Assembly (NCBI GenBank): GCA_030323885.1
Contig: JASIRB010002297.1
Span: forward strand, 51,272 to 115,271
Length of the DNA stretch: 64,000 bases
From: Branchipolynoe longqiensis
Lineage: Eukaryota > Annelida > Polychaeta > Phyllodocida > Polynoidae
Direction: 5' to 3'
The notes under the pieces are model-generated. The model was not told where the DNA came from. It ran no database searches and saw nothing but the letters and a program-made list of their open reading frames with translations. How positions within the stretch are numbered: the stretch's first letter is position 1; each line of letters starts with the position of its first letter. This document shows positions 34,020 to 45,149 of the stretch, piece by piece. Made by a program: the position numbers and the translations under genes.

Positions 34020-34771
34020 CCCAGCCCCGAGGTGTGGGGCGGCCCCGACACCATCACCTGTGCCGACATCGCTCCTGCCCCCGGGGGGCTGCGTGTCACC
34101 CTGCGGAGCTCAAAGACCATCGCGCTGCCCTCGGGGGCGGTCGCCCTCTTCATCCCTGCTTCCCCGGGCCGCCCTCTCTGCCCCGTGGCGGCCTGGGCCG
34201 ACTCCGTCTCCCTCGTCCCTGCCGACCCCGACGACCCCGCCTTCATACTGCCCTCGGGCCGCCCTCTCGACCCTCGGACACTGACTGCCATCCTGCGAGG
34301 CGCCCTCAGGGCCCTCGGGGTGCCCGCCCCAGACGGCTACACCCTCCATAGCTGCGTGTCACCCTGCGGAGCTCAAAGACCATCGCGCTGCCCTCGGGGG
34401 CGGTCGCCCTCTTCATCCCTGCTTCCCCGGGCCGCCCTCTCTGCCCCGTGGCGGCCTGGGCCGACTCCGTCTCCCTCGTCCCTGCCGACCCCGACGACCC
34501 CGCCTTCATACTGCCCTCGGGCCGCCCTCTCGACCCTCGGACACTGACTGCCATCCTGCGAGGCGCCCTCAGGGCCCTCGGGGTGCCCGCCCCAGACGGC
34601 TACACCCTCCATAGCCTCCGCCGGGGGGCGGCCCAGGCATGCCAACGCGCCGGCGTCCCCCTCGGGGACATAATGGAGCAGGGCACTTGGACCTCGGATG
34701 CAGTTCACGCATACATCCCCCGCATCGCCGCCTCGGGCGCCCCTCGAGCCCTCTCCTCTGTTTTGGTGTAG
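34020..34771 (+). pseudogene. Tyrosine recombinase with internal tandem duplication
   Basis: EVWGGPDTITCADIAPAPGG leads into VTLRSSKTIAL (strand with the catalytic Lys), then PDGYTLH, where the first copy stops at a duplication junction. The second copy reads on to TLHSLRRGAAQACQRAG (HxxR intact), IMEQGTWTSDAVHAYI (Trp and Tyr nucleophile) and a stop at 34771. The 263-bp duplication is not a multiple of three, so it shifts the frame. The box I Arg upstream is not seen, consistent with the deletion. Confidence 0.75.
34088..34613. repeat. Perfect 263-bp tandem duplication
   Basis: 34088-34350 and 34351-34613 appear identical base for base, both starting GCTGCGTGTCACCCTGCGGA and ending ACACCCTCCATA. 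Either very recent or an assembly error. Confidence 0.9.
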
Positions 34772-34784
34772 GGCTCTTTGGGGT

Positions 34785-35110
34785 GCGACTTTCGTCACAA
34801 CGTGTCAATGATGGCGCAAGTTTAGTTAGGAATATAAACATTTCTTATGACTAAACCTTGCAAACCCTGTCGAGCAGCCCCGAAGCTGTCGACTTGCACT
34901 ATTTTTAGTTTGCGTTTCGTGTTAGCTCAATGGTTAGGTAAGTCGCAACCGTTATGGATTAGTGGCGCACAAACAAAGAATTTTCTTGTTGAATGAGCCG
35001 AAACATTCAGACGTCCGCGTCTCCATTGATCCATCCACGGTGTTCTTTGTTGTGATTGGACAATTCTGTTGAATAAATTAGAACTACCAATTATTGAATC
35101 CACAGTACCT
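34785..35110 (-). repeat. Dispersed repeat B, copy 2
   Basis: Inverted relative of 22730-23055. Lies between the DIRS YR end and the Gypsy integrase end, where a 3' LTR would be expected. It is not homologous to the Gypsy's own 5' LTR (41260-41757). It contains a near-palindrome (GTCGACAGC ... GCTGCTCGAC). Confidence 0.6.
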
Positions 35111-35169
35111 GCTTGCTGGGGCGTAAAAGCTCCAGTACCAATTTCTCGTGAATGTATTAATTTAGGTTT

Positions 35170-37533
35170 TTAAATTTTTTTATTCAGTAATAATTCATTA
35201 GTGCATCTATCTTGGCCCAAAAGGATAGGATCGAAAGGAAAAGGGTGTGATGTACTTTTTGTCCTCTCCGTACGAGTTAATCTTGGTGCAATATCATCCC
35301 AAATATTATTAGAATCCTCTACTCTAACTTTATCTCGATTAACCACTTTTCGATCATTATTAGGGTTCACAACAGTTACTACTGAACCCCGACTATGTAT
35401 CCTGGATCGTATTTCCTCTCTAAAGGTGCAGATTCATTAACTAACAAAATAACTTTATCATCATGAGTCAATTTATTGCATTTGCCTTCTTTCTCAGGCG
35501 AGCAATATTATATTTTTGACTCTCTCATCGATTTTCGACAGCCTTACGTAAAGCTATAGACAGATCGTCTATATGATAAGCTAAGTTAGAATCAGTCGTA
35601 CCTGTCGATCGATACAGTAAATAACTATGTTTCGTACCTGGATGTCTACCATAGGTTAGAAAGAAAGGCGAAAAATTAGTGCTATCAGAAGGTACAGTAC
35701 GATACGCATATATCATATCAGGTAAAGATTTTTCCCATAGACTAGCACGAGAATTAACTAATTTCCTCAAAATGCTTTTTAGTGTTCTATGGTTCTACCA
35801 TTCCATTCGACTGTGGATGATATGGTGTTGTATGTCTCTGGGTCGTTCTCAGAAACTGTCTGGGTCGTTCTCAGAAACTGTGTACCACTTGAGGTAGTCT
35901 ACTAGAAATGCATATTTCAAAGAAACCCTTTATTGGAGTCTCAATATTTAGATTTCATCAGTTAGCCAAATAATGTGGGAGATAGTTTAGATCAAAAGTA
36001 AATGTTAATATTGTGTATTATGTATCTTATTGGGATGGATGTAGCTAAATACATAGAAAATTACATCACTAATTTGTGACATTGTCAACAGCATTGAAAA
36101 TAAAGTGTCACAAACTTAATGAAAACCTCTGAACAACAGCTCATTTCACTTCAAATGGTCATATACAATGTCTTCATTAAGTTGAAGACATTTATTTCTA
36201 AAAAAAAAATATAAATTATGAAATAGTTAACATTTTCTGGAGTCATTAACATCGTAACATTTCGTTTCCACTTGCAAATACTATGAAACTCTGTATCAAA
36301 CACTGAGTACAGATACAGTACAGGAATTATTTTCACCATTTGACACTGCATGGACCCAGTTATGGTATAGTAAAAGATAAATCCTGAAATTGCCCCTAAA
36401 CATTGAAATTTGAGCCGAACATTTGTGTAAAATTGTTTGTTTCCACTTTGTTACTCTGCTAATCCGTTACTCTGCTAATATTTTCTTGCTTTTCTCTTTA
36501 ATATTCACAAATAAGACAAAACCATAGCAATGAGGTTTCAAATTATTATTACTACTGTTTATAAAGCAAGTGGCATGTGAAATGTCCTAAAAATGTCAAG
36601 TTTTGTGTGGAAAATATTTTATTTTGGAGTCAGATTGGTTTCCATGCTATACTGCTATTTATTGGGTGTGAGCATCATTTGACCTACTTAAAAATGCCAG
36701 AATATGTTTATTTTCAATTATTCAGATGCAAAAGGACATACACATTGAGGAAACTTGCTTATAGGACTTTGGCAGCATTTTGATTTTCTGGTACTCTTTG
36801 AAATGATCCATTATCAATCTGTTTTTAAATTCTAATCCATTATCAGAAATAAACTATGTCGTCTATATGGTGTGGGAGGTTAAAAATCCCTTCGGTTGGT
36901 AAAAGTGTAGGCTCAGGCTTTCTATCGACCAGCAGTGGAATGAGGAAGACCAGTCGTCTATGACTGAAATTTCCCCTGCTTAAACAACTACTGGACCAAA
37001 AAAAACAAAAAAAACATGCAAGGAATTGAATGATGAGGAATATAATCATTAAATATATAATCATGAATTCCCTTCGATCATTTGTCTGGTAATGACTTAT
37101 ATTCAACCCAACCACTACAATGATCTATAATAGACAATAAATATCTATTACCACTAGTACTAACTGGATCTGGACCAGAAAGATCTGCAGCCATCACAAT
37201 ACCAGGTGCAACCGGCAATGGCATTGATTGTGGATATGCATGTGTGTGTCTGCTACAGTTAACTACACAATTAGGACAAATGGCAATTACTTTATAGACA
37301 TTAGCATCGATACTAGGCCAACGAAAATGTTCCTGTAATCATTTTAGTGTTTTGGACATAGCCATATGACCTACCTCAGTATGAGCTATTTTTATTACAG
37401 AATTCCTGAATTCTTTTGGCAAGACTAATCTTGGATATATATCTTTTTTAGTAGGAGCTATCATAGAATAAAGAAGACTATCCATCAACAAATAATTCTT
37501 TTCTTCATTCTCCCAAAACTTATATTCTGGCAT
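35170..37533 (-). pseudogene. Gypsy integrase with insertion of about 0.9 kb
   Basis: HTEVGHMAMSKTLK and ICPNCVVNCSRHT are the HHCC zinc-binding N-terminus. VMAADLSGPDPVSTSGNRYL carries the first catalytic Asp, SDNGLEFKNRLIMDHFKEYQ (36780-36850) the second Asp, and PYHPQSNGMVE (about 35800) the Glu. The usual second Asp to Glu gap is about 35 residues, but here about 0.9 kb of unrelated AT-rich DNA (about 35885-36780) separates them. The C-terminus includes WEKSLPDMIYAYRTVP and DIAPRLTRTERTK. It joins cDNA to host DNA in active relatives. Confidence 0.8.
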
Positions 37534-37550
37534 CTTTTTCTGTTCATTAA

Positions 37551-38078
37551 TTACTTCATTATATGACTGTTTATAGTGCTTAAAAGGACTTGCCTTTCTG
37601 CCAACAGAGAATCAAATGGAAACATTTCTACTGGTTCTTTTGCCTCTGTATTAGGTCTCAACCTAGACAACATATCAGCCCTTACATTATCTACTCCCTT
37701 CATATAGACAATTGGTGCTGAGAATTCCGCTAATAATAGTGCCCAAAGTTGTATACGTGTATTACGGATTTCTTTAGTGAAAAAACATTTCAATGGAGCA
37801 TGATCTGTATAGATAGTAAATTCTGCACAATACAAGTAAGGTCTTAATTTTACTAGAGCATAAATTATAGCAAATGCTTCTTTTTCTATAGTAGGATAAT
37901 TACGCTGAGCAGTAGAAAATCTAGTACTTATTAAATGTACTGGCCTATCTATTCCATTTTCATCCTCCTGTACCAGGACAGCACCTAGACTGTACTCAGA
38001 AGCATCTGTATACAGTTTATAAGGTTTAAAAGGATCAGGACATTTTAGAAGGACACGTTCTAAAAGGAGATTTTTCAA
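37551..38078 (-). pseudogene. Gypsy RNase H
   Basis: Open for 175 codons: KLYTDASEYSLGAVLVQED (first Asp), YPTIEKEAFAIIYAL (Glu), FTIYTDHAPLKCFF (third carboxylate) and YMKGVDNVRADMLSRL. The best preserved domain of the element, with all catalytic residues visible. It follows the RT after a frame break and a stop. Confidence 0.85.
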
Positions 38079-38216
38079 CTCATTCTAGGCATTTTCACAT
38101 TCTACAGTCCAATTAAAGCTACATTTATTATATAGTTAACTAAGTTATAGGAGCTACAACATCAGCATAGTTAGGAATTAATTGTCTATAATACCCTGCC
38201 GATCCTAGCAAATGTC

Positions 38217-39123
38217 TTACTTCTTATCTCTTATTGCAATAATTTTTTCAGGAATCTGTTTTAGTCCTGCTGCACATACAACGTAACCTAAGAGTTTTAC
38301 TTCAGCTACTCCGAATTCACATTTAGATTCTTTAATAGTCAAACTATTCTCCTGCAAGATAGTCAAAATGTTAACTACATTTTTCTGATGACTCTTCATC
38401 TGGTGAATAAATTCTTTGGAATACAGCTGGTGCATTTGTTAATCCAAATTGCATACGCTTAAACTGAATAGTCCCATATGTGTGTTTATCACGGTTTTAG
38501 ATCTACTATCCTTATCTACCATTACCTGCCAATAAGCAGATTTATCGTCAATGGTGGTAACAATTTTAACACCATGCAATTGGTCAAAAATATATTGTAT
38601 CCTGGGTAGAGGATAAGCATCTTTAGTTGTAACTGCATTTAGCTTACGGTAATCATCACAGAGATGAATAGTACCATCTTTCTTCGGCAGTAACGTAACT
38701 GGTGAAGCCCAAGGACTACAACTAGACTCTATAATATCATCATCTAGCATTCTTTTTTATTTCTCTTTCTACAATATATCTCTTACTCAAAGGTATTCTA
38801 TAAGGTCTCTGATTTAGAGGATATGCATTTCCTGTATCTATATGCATTTCAATCACCTTAATAGCTTTAAGTTTCTCATCAGAATCAGGAAATAACAAGG
38901 GAAATTGTATCTTCCAATAGTCTACTTCTAGCACTATCCCTGCTATTCTTCTATCAATTATTTCTAAACTTATCCAAGGATGTACAATATCACACAAGGA
39001 AACAAACCTATTCCTATAACAAATTTCAGCATCACAAATTTCCATTACACCTAATAGTAAATCAAAAGCCAAAGATTCAACTACAAAGCAAGGACATAAA
39101 ATATCATGGATAGGAATATACAC
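38217..39123 (-). pseudogene. Gypsy reverse transcriptase lacking the YxDD active site
   Basis: DTGNAYPLNQRPYRIPLSKR leads into SSCSPWASPVTLLPKKDGTI, CDDYRKLNAVTTKDAYPLPR and TTIDDKSAYWQVMVDKDSR (first Asp; usually VSTLDLKSGYWQ). After a one-base shift near 38465 it reads MQFGLTNAPAVFQRI, then jumps directly to FIHQMKSHQKNVVNIL. The block between, which holds YxDD in all active relatives, is deleted near 38418. CEFGVAEVKLLGYVV closes the domain. Confidence 0.8.
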
Positions 39124-39159
39124 TACACCTAAAGTTGGAATTAAATGACCTGAGATCCA

Positions 39160-39260
39160 ACATCCACCAGATTTTGAAAAGCAGTCAAACTTTTAGCTGC
39201 ACCTGAGTCTACAAGACCAGATAATTTATATTCTAGAAATTCAAGATTAATTGTAGGACA
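39160..39260 (-). pseudogene. Gypsy aspartic protease core
   Basis: Minus-strand reading of about 39235-39175 gives YKLSGLVDSGAAKSLTAF with the D-S-G-A active site of retropepsins. A stop lies shortly after (near 39150). It lies between gag and RT as expected. Confidence 0.7.
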
Positions 39261-39277
39261 TGCAGCAAGTGCGCTAT

Positions 39278-40442
39278 TTAGTTTCCTGATGGTGTAGTAC
39301 CGTTCATATTACTAGCAAGTAATTTTACTTTGTGTGGACAATCTTTCAAGTAATGTGGTTCATTACATAAGTAACAAGATGGTTTGTTATGTCTACTCTC
39401 CATAGCATTGATTTTCCGAGTGTGCGGATACAGGTGTCCTGATTTGGTTGATGAGGTCTGTGCGTGGGCAGTCGGAGCCGCTTTCCCATAGCCTCCCTGC
39501 TGTTGTTTTGACAGCGCATACTTAGCCGTGTGCTGTGCGACTGAAGTACTTCTAATTTTAGATGCAATATCTACCCCGACCGGCAGCTCTAGGTTTTCAC
39601 TCGGCGACCCAAGATATATGCTCGGTGCATAAGAACTGACACGATAAGGCATCACAACTTTTACAGCATGAATTTCTGAAAGTTCAGAATTCCCACTTGC
39701 TAAAGATAAGTGATCTACACACTTTCTTGGAGACTTTATCTCACCTTGAATGGTTTTCAGAACCTGACTATCTGAAGTAGAAGCTTTAGAACTTCCATTA
39801 GAAGAATAAGATTTAGAGAAATCTAAAGAAGAAGTATTTAAACTATCTATTTGACTAGAAATATCTAAACTACCTAAACGTGATTTAGAATATCTTTGCT
39901 GCCTAATGACAGACCTATCACTAAGAATTGACATTTCAAAAGCTTCTTCCAGAGATTTAGGATGATTAGTTTTGACGTACCACGTGGTATTATCATCGAG
40001 CAAGGAGTCAAGAAACCGTGAAAAAAGTATTTCGAAGGTATCACTCCCAAAGATGGCAGAAGGAAGATTCCACCCTTTAGCGGCAGCAGTTTTAAAGTGT
40101 TGACAATATACAGCTACTGTCTAACCTTCATTTTGACTCATAGACATTACAATACTCTTAAGATGACTAGGTTCATCCACAGTAAGCAAAGTCTTAGCTT
40201 TTACTTCTTTTATGTCGCCCCCATGACTTAGCACCTTTATGTTGGAAAGCAGTGAACAAGACCTCGTTCAATGTACCAGTTGCATTAGACAATGCGAAAC
40301 GAATGATATCTAAATCAGAAATATCTGCCAAAGTCCCTATCTTCTCAATTAAGTCTATCCACTCATGCAAAGCACCCCTATCTGTCCAGTCCAACATGGG
40401 TACCGATTTGCCAAATGCCTTCAACGACCTTATTGCCTTCAT
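39278..40442 (-). pseudogene. Gypsy Gag with CCHC zinc knuckle
   Basis: 40442-40194 starts MKAIRSLKAFGKSVPMLDWT and resembles a capsid N-terminus (ALHEWIDLIEKIG). 40003-39278 continues with TNHPKSLEEAFEMSILSDRS and a Ser-rich linker. It ends in a zinc knuckle (CYLCNEPHYLKDC, C-x2-C-x3-H-x4-C) at about 39345-39385. A stop between the two parts (about 40120) breaks the ORF. Gag packages element RNA. Confidence 0.75.
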
Positions 40443-40458
40443 GCTGATGATGTTCTAA

Positions 40459-41242
40459 CTGTAACAACTTCCGCTTCTCCCTATTTTCTTCTCTCTCTTC
40501 CCTAACCTCAGTATGTTCCCTTACTTGAAATAAATGCTCCTCATTCTCTTCTTTAATTTTAGGCTGCTGTGTTAAGCGCGGTAGAAATAAAATAAAGAAC
40601 CAAGTATAGAAATATGCCTGTAAAGTAGAAGAAAAGTGGAAAGTCTCTTTCGTAGTGTATTACTCCGCTCCCATTCACCCCAAGGCTAAAGTAAATTACC
40701 GAAAGTAGTCCCAATGGAAAAAATATTCTACCGGTGACACAAGACTTCAAACATGGCAACTTACAGTAATAACAATGTCCAAGACTAATGTTTCCCCTAA
40801 GAATAGATACTTTCTGCTGGAAAAGTCGTCGACAAGCCAATTTCAAATCATTTTATGCCTCAAAAACGATAAAAAGAATAAAGAATTGATAGTAGAAAAA
40901 TAACAGTACCTACACAATTTAAAACAAACCAGTCAAAGTCAATGAATTCTATCAATTTTGAAATTAACACTATCTAGTTACTACCGCAGTCACTACCGTC
41001 GTATTATAATAACTACCAAAATGTCTTTTAGTCAAAAGCACTACTAGTCCACAGTACATTGTCTATAGAAATATAAAGCACCCGTCCATAACATCATAAT
41101 TAACTATCGTCTCAGATAAAACAACTCCCGATCATCAATTACAGTCTATAGCATATAAAGTTCTAGTCAAAATGTCAAATTGTACACAGTATTACTAACC
41201 GTACAGTGTTAAAGAACGTCGTAGTCTTAAAGGTCAAAACTC
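40459..41242 (-). mobile_element. Gypsy 5' leader
   Basis: Non-coding leader between the primer-binding-like site and gag, homologous in its outer part to 10391-10958 on the other strand. Confidence 0.65.
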
Positions 41243-41259
41243 ATCCGTGGTCACCAATT
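41243..41259 (-). promoter_or_regulatory. Primer-binding-like site of the Gypsy
   Basis: Minus-strand AATTGGTGACCACGG directly after the LTR end (TTTACA). The TTGGTGACC core is common in Ty3/Gypsy primer-binding sites. Confidence 0.6.
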
Positions 41260-41757
41260 TGTAAAGTCGTCGTCTGGCAGCTGTAGTTTGTGTAGGCAGG
41301 CTATATGAAATCAATAGAGGCAATGAGAGAAAGGAAGAGGATAAAGAGTGAAAGAGTGAGAGCTTTCACCCTCAGGTTTATTATTATAGTGGTACATGGA
41401 TCTGATATGGCATACCACCTGACCATTATCTCCAATCAGCAACAAGCATTTATAGTTCATGCGGTGTGGCTGCTTGGCCTGCACCTGCCTGCTGTGTGTG
41501 TGTGGTGATAACAGTTGGGGGGAGGGGGTAGTGAGTAGAGCTCTTGGGCTCCTTACACAGTAGTGCCCCTTTCAAACTATCTATCTAATACACAATGACT
41601 ATTGACTACAAGTAAAGAGTCACCAGCAACTACATAAATACATTCATGCACTTGGCCCTATACACCATTTACATTAATAGACCATTTGTATTCCTTTATA
41701 GACCATTTCACATTCCCCACCAATGCGTTTTATCGGAATATTTTGCGCTTTTGTACT
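41260..41757 (-). repeat. Gypsy 5' LTR, family A
   Basis: Reverse-complement relative of 9847-10390 and 31319-31899, including the CCCCTCC C-run, AATAATAAACCTGAGGGTG (polyadenylation-type AATAAA) and the GACTTTACA end. Confidence 0.75.
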
Positions 41758-41822
41758 GAAACCACATGCATCCTGCTGACCAAACTTGGTAAGGTTATTT
41801 CCACACATTAATTTGATTGTAG

Positions 41823-42656
41823 CAGAGAGCGTGTATATAAACAGATGAGAGGGACAACTCTCATACTAGACCGTGTAACAGCTGCCGACTGTGGCGCTCC
41901 AAGTGGTGGTTGTTGAACAGTTTACGCATATGGGCAAACTCAAGGCATTGTCAATCGCAGTGAGCAATCTTCATACAGAAAACGTTAAATATCTCTAAAA
42001 CCACAACACCTAGAAACAAACTGATTGGAATACACATAGAAAACATGTTTACCAAAAAGACTATATTAAATTGATACGGTTAGGGTTCTGGATTTCTATT
42101 AAATTTGAATAAATCTGACGTTTAGCACTGCGCGTACCGGCATACTCAATGCATTGTCAATGGCAGTGAGCAATCTTCAGAGACAAAAGGTTAAACATCT
42201 CTAAAACTACAACACCTAGAAACAAACTGATTGGAATACACATAGAAAACATGTTTACCAAAAACATTATATTAAATTGATATGGTTATGGTTCTGGATT
42301 TCTATTAATTTGGAATAAAACTGATGTTTTTCACTACTCGTACGGCAAACTCAATGCATTGTCAATGGCGGTGAGCAATCTTCGTACAGAAAAAGTGATA
42401 TATCTCTAAAACCACACCATCTAGAAACAAATCGCTTTGTACACATAGAAAACATACTCAACGAATAGATTATATTAAATTTATATGGTTAGGTTTCTGG
42501 ATTTCTATTAATTTTGAATAAAACAAATGTTTTGCACTGCACGTACCGTCAAACTCAAAGCTTGTTCAACACTAACCGCCAGGAGCGCCACTGTAGCCTA
42601 TGTTACCGATTTTCGCGGGAGTTGTCCCTCTCATCTGTTTATATACACGCTCTCTG
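41823..42656. mobile_element. 834-bp non-autonomous DNA transposon (MITE)
   Basis: Perfect terminal inverted repeats of at least 38 bp begin CAGAGAGCGTGTATATAAAC. They are flanked by a 7-bp target-site duplication, ATTGTAG, at 41816-41822 and 42657-42663. Inside are three direct repeats of about 205 bp (starting near 41932, 42137 and 42344), each with GCAGTGAGCAATCTTC and TAGAAACAAACTGATTGG, plus a partial fourth. There is no ORF. The CAGAG terminus resembles hAT ends, but hAT duplications are 8 bp, so the superfamily is open. Confidence 0.9.
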
Positions 42657-42663
42657 ATTGTAG

Positions 42664-43690
42664 TGTACAGTTGAAGCAAATATTGTACATGAGATAAAAT
42701 ACCACTTCCTGTATCATGGTGTATGCGTATTCACCTCCTCTGCCACCTTCCGCCATGTAAGCTGTAGCTGTGTCCTGGCATTCTGCATTTCAGCATCAGT
42801 CCTTAGTGATGGACCAGTGGAACTCAGAATACCTGTATTGTCATGAAATGTTTAAATATCTGAAAATGAAATGTCAGTTGATTTATTTTCCATAGCTATA
42901 ATGATAAGGTTCGCACAATCTTGAAAATACCTTGAATTTGAAGGTGGCTCTTGAAAAGGCCTTAAATTTGAAAATACCCCGAAAAGGCATTGAAAATTGA
43001 ATACAAAGTACCCCCAAAAAAACCTTGAACTTTTAGAATATTTTAATTTGTGGGGAGGAGAGATGGCAACTTTGATTGACAACAGTGTTTTGAAAGGCTA
43101 GGTCTGTGGCTTAGTAACTAATCCAGGACAATTGTTAGGTATAATAAAGCTGTTTATTCCCCAGTTGCTTCTTTTGCTATAAAAATAGCAAACAGAAACC
43201 TGGTGAAGTAATACCATGAAGAGCGGATATGTATATAATCATTGTAATGTAATATTTGTTCGGCCACAACAAATTAATTTCTTACCTCAAAAGACCCTAA
43301 AAAGGCTTATATTTGGTTGCTGAATAGCTGCATGAACCCTGAATGCCAATAGACAAGACTTAAACCTGAATCCAGTATGGTGTAAGCTTATCATCAGTAC
43401 CGCTTGGATAATATTATTTTGTTGCTACTGATGGTAAATCACCCTCTCAGTGACATAGAACTTAGAAGCAGTTCATTGTTTAGTGAGTTGATTTTGGTTA
43501 CTGTGGAAATCATATTGTTAATAGTACTATTAATATTGTCACTTTATTATCGAGTGCCCTAACTAGCAGGAGGCATTCTAAGGCGCTATACGATAAAATC
43601 ATTATGTGACTATTTATAATTTGGTTAAAAACATAGATGGATAGAGAAATTTCATTTATCATAAAAAGGCTACCATCATATACATGCATA
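42664..43690. other. AT-rich intergenic DNA
   Basis: Short local repeats (CTTGAAAATACCTTGAATTTGAA) at 42920-43035. No gene recognised. Confidence 0.45.
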
Positions 43691-45149
43691 TTTTTCCTTG
43701 GTACTAAGCCTCTAGCTAGCCGCAGGCTAGGGAGAAGGAAGCACATCTGGGTCCGGCAATTAACATAAGAAACTCGCGTGCAGTGAATGTATGCGCGTTG
43801 GTCAGTGGTATTTTTCTACAGATTTCTCCACGAATAACCGGAATTGGGCGATTATTTTCCACCCGTTCCTTTATTACGGACGTTACCGTCCTTTGTATGA
43901 GTTTCAGCTAGGTGGCAACTGTAATTTCAGAATTATTAGTGTTTAACCTTTCGGAAAGTCCGATATGCTTTGTTTCGAGTCACCATGTTTTGTTTCGTTC
44001 CGACGGCTTGCCGACCCAGAGCTCGCTACTCACGGAATGTATATTTATTTATTTATTTATTCCTAAACCCAGGAACTGGAGGATACGATTTCTTGTTGAC
44101 TTTCGATTTAAAAAGGATATAACTAGGGTTAAACCGTTCGTTGAAAGCTCCGGCCATTCATTTCGGACTTGGTTTCGCTTTCGGGTCGTTTACTGACTCC
44201 ATTATCGCTCGGCTATTTATTTGTTTAATTTAGCGTTTCGTCGTTTGCTGAGGAACAACGTAAGGTCGACAGCTTTATGGCTCGCCTTTTTATTTATTTT
44301 AACTTATAGTTGTGTCGTTTCGAATTAAATGATTATTTGGAATAATGTCCAAAGTAACTTAGTTACTGCCTTGTTGACGTTCCGTTGACACAAGCCTGGA
44401 GTATGGAATGGTTTTCACTCTAAGTATTAATACAAACTGTATGAAGCTCATCTATGATGTAAATTTGCATCTGTTTGGGAAGTTTAGAACTTTGTAAGTC
44501 TGTCTGAGATAGGTATGTTTAACAGACGGATAAAATGATAGTGACAGGCCACAGAGCCTTGGTTACAAACCGAAACCGATACTGATTGGTTGTTGGCACC
44601 CATGGAATGCGGGTAGAGATGAAAGCGAAAGCTGCAGGCGGAAGCCGCATCTCATGTGGATTTTCTCTCCGACTCTCATGAAGAGTCACGTTGGGGATTA
44701 TCCTGGGTTTCTTTTATAGACTCCCGACAATACATTTTTTAGGCGTTCCTCCGAGTTTTGTAGCATTTTCTCCAACTTGCTGGCGCAGAAGCCGCAGGAG
44801 GGAGAAGTGTATGAAACAGAGTGGTGGGTGGGCCGATACACTGGTCCCGACCCCGCATTTGGTTTCGGTCTTAACACTGACAACCTTTGCCAATACATTA
44901 GCTTATCACGCCTGTGTTGAGACGGTTTAAACACGTTCGTTAACACCACTAAACGCACAGATGTTGGGTTGATCAAATTCTGGTAGTGTTCACATTCTTT
45001 GATTGTGACAGATGCCGATGGCTATGAAGCAGAGTAAGGCAGGGGCATCAGCCCCTGCAGCTCGCCCGGAGAAGGAATGTGACTCCTCCCCGGGGTTGAC
45101 GGCTTTGCCGTCACCTCAGCCCGAGGGACATAATCCTTTCCGACCCGGA
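43691..45149 (+). mobile_element. DIRS-related 5' end with truncated gag start
   Basis: The terminal block GCTAGCCGCAGGCTAGGGAG, AAGGAAGCACATCTGGGTCC (43717-43760) is shared with 51840-51885 and, inverted, 48497-48545. 44690-44960 matches 52220-52460 (TTTTATAGAC, CTCCGAGTTT, ATTTTCTCCAACTTGCTGGC, TCACGCCTGT). The ATG at 45013 opens a Gag N-terminus with DSSPGLTALPSPQP, like DSSPAATAPSSPQP at 52605. The frame stops near 45160, where the hairpin array begins. Confidence 0.65.

Larger units (their letters stand above)
32485..34771 (+). mobile_element. GC-rich DIRS-like element, internal deletion derivative
   Basis: A plus-strand YR retrotransposon remnant of high GC content, unlike its AT-rich flanks. 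It runs through a Gag-like region (32734-33420), an RT N-terminus (33480-33900) and directly into a YR (34020-34771). RT palm and RNase H are missing. A perfect 263-bp tandem duplication disrupts the YR. The 3' end is cut off near 34785 by dispersed repeat B. Confidence 0.75.
35170..41757 (-). mobile_element. Ty3/Gypsy LTR retrotransposon, decayed
   Basis: Minus-strand order: 5' LTR (41757-41260), primer-binding-like site (41259-41243), leader (to about 40460), gag (40442-39278), protease (about 39225), RT (39120-38217), RNase H (38078-37551), integrase (37533-35170). This gag-PR-RT-RH-IN order is diagnostic of Ty3/Gypsy. Stops, frameshifts, a deletion over the RT active site and an insertion in the integrase make it inactive. 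A matching 3' LTR was not found. Confidence 0.85.

Noticed and set aside
34925..34980. tRNA-like TTAGCTCAATGGTTAG segment
   Set aside because: No B box or acceptor stem; it lies inside dispersed repeat B.
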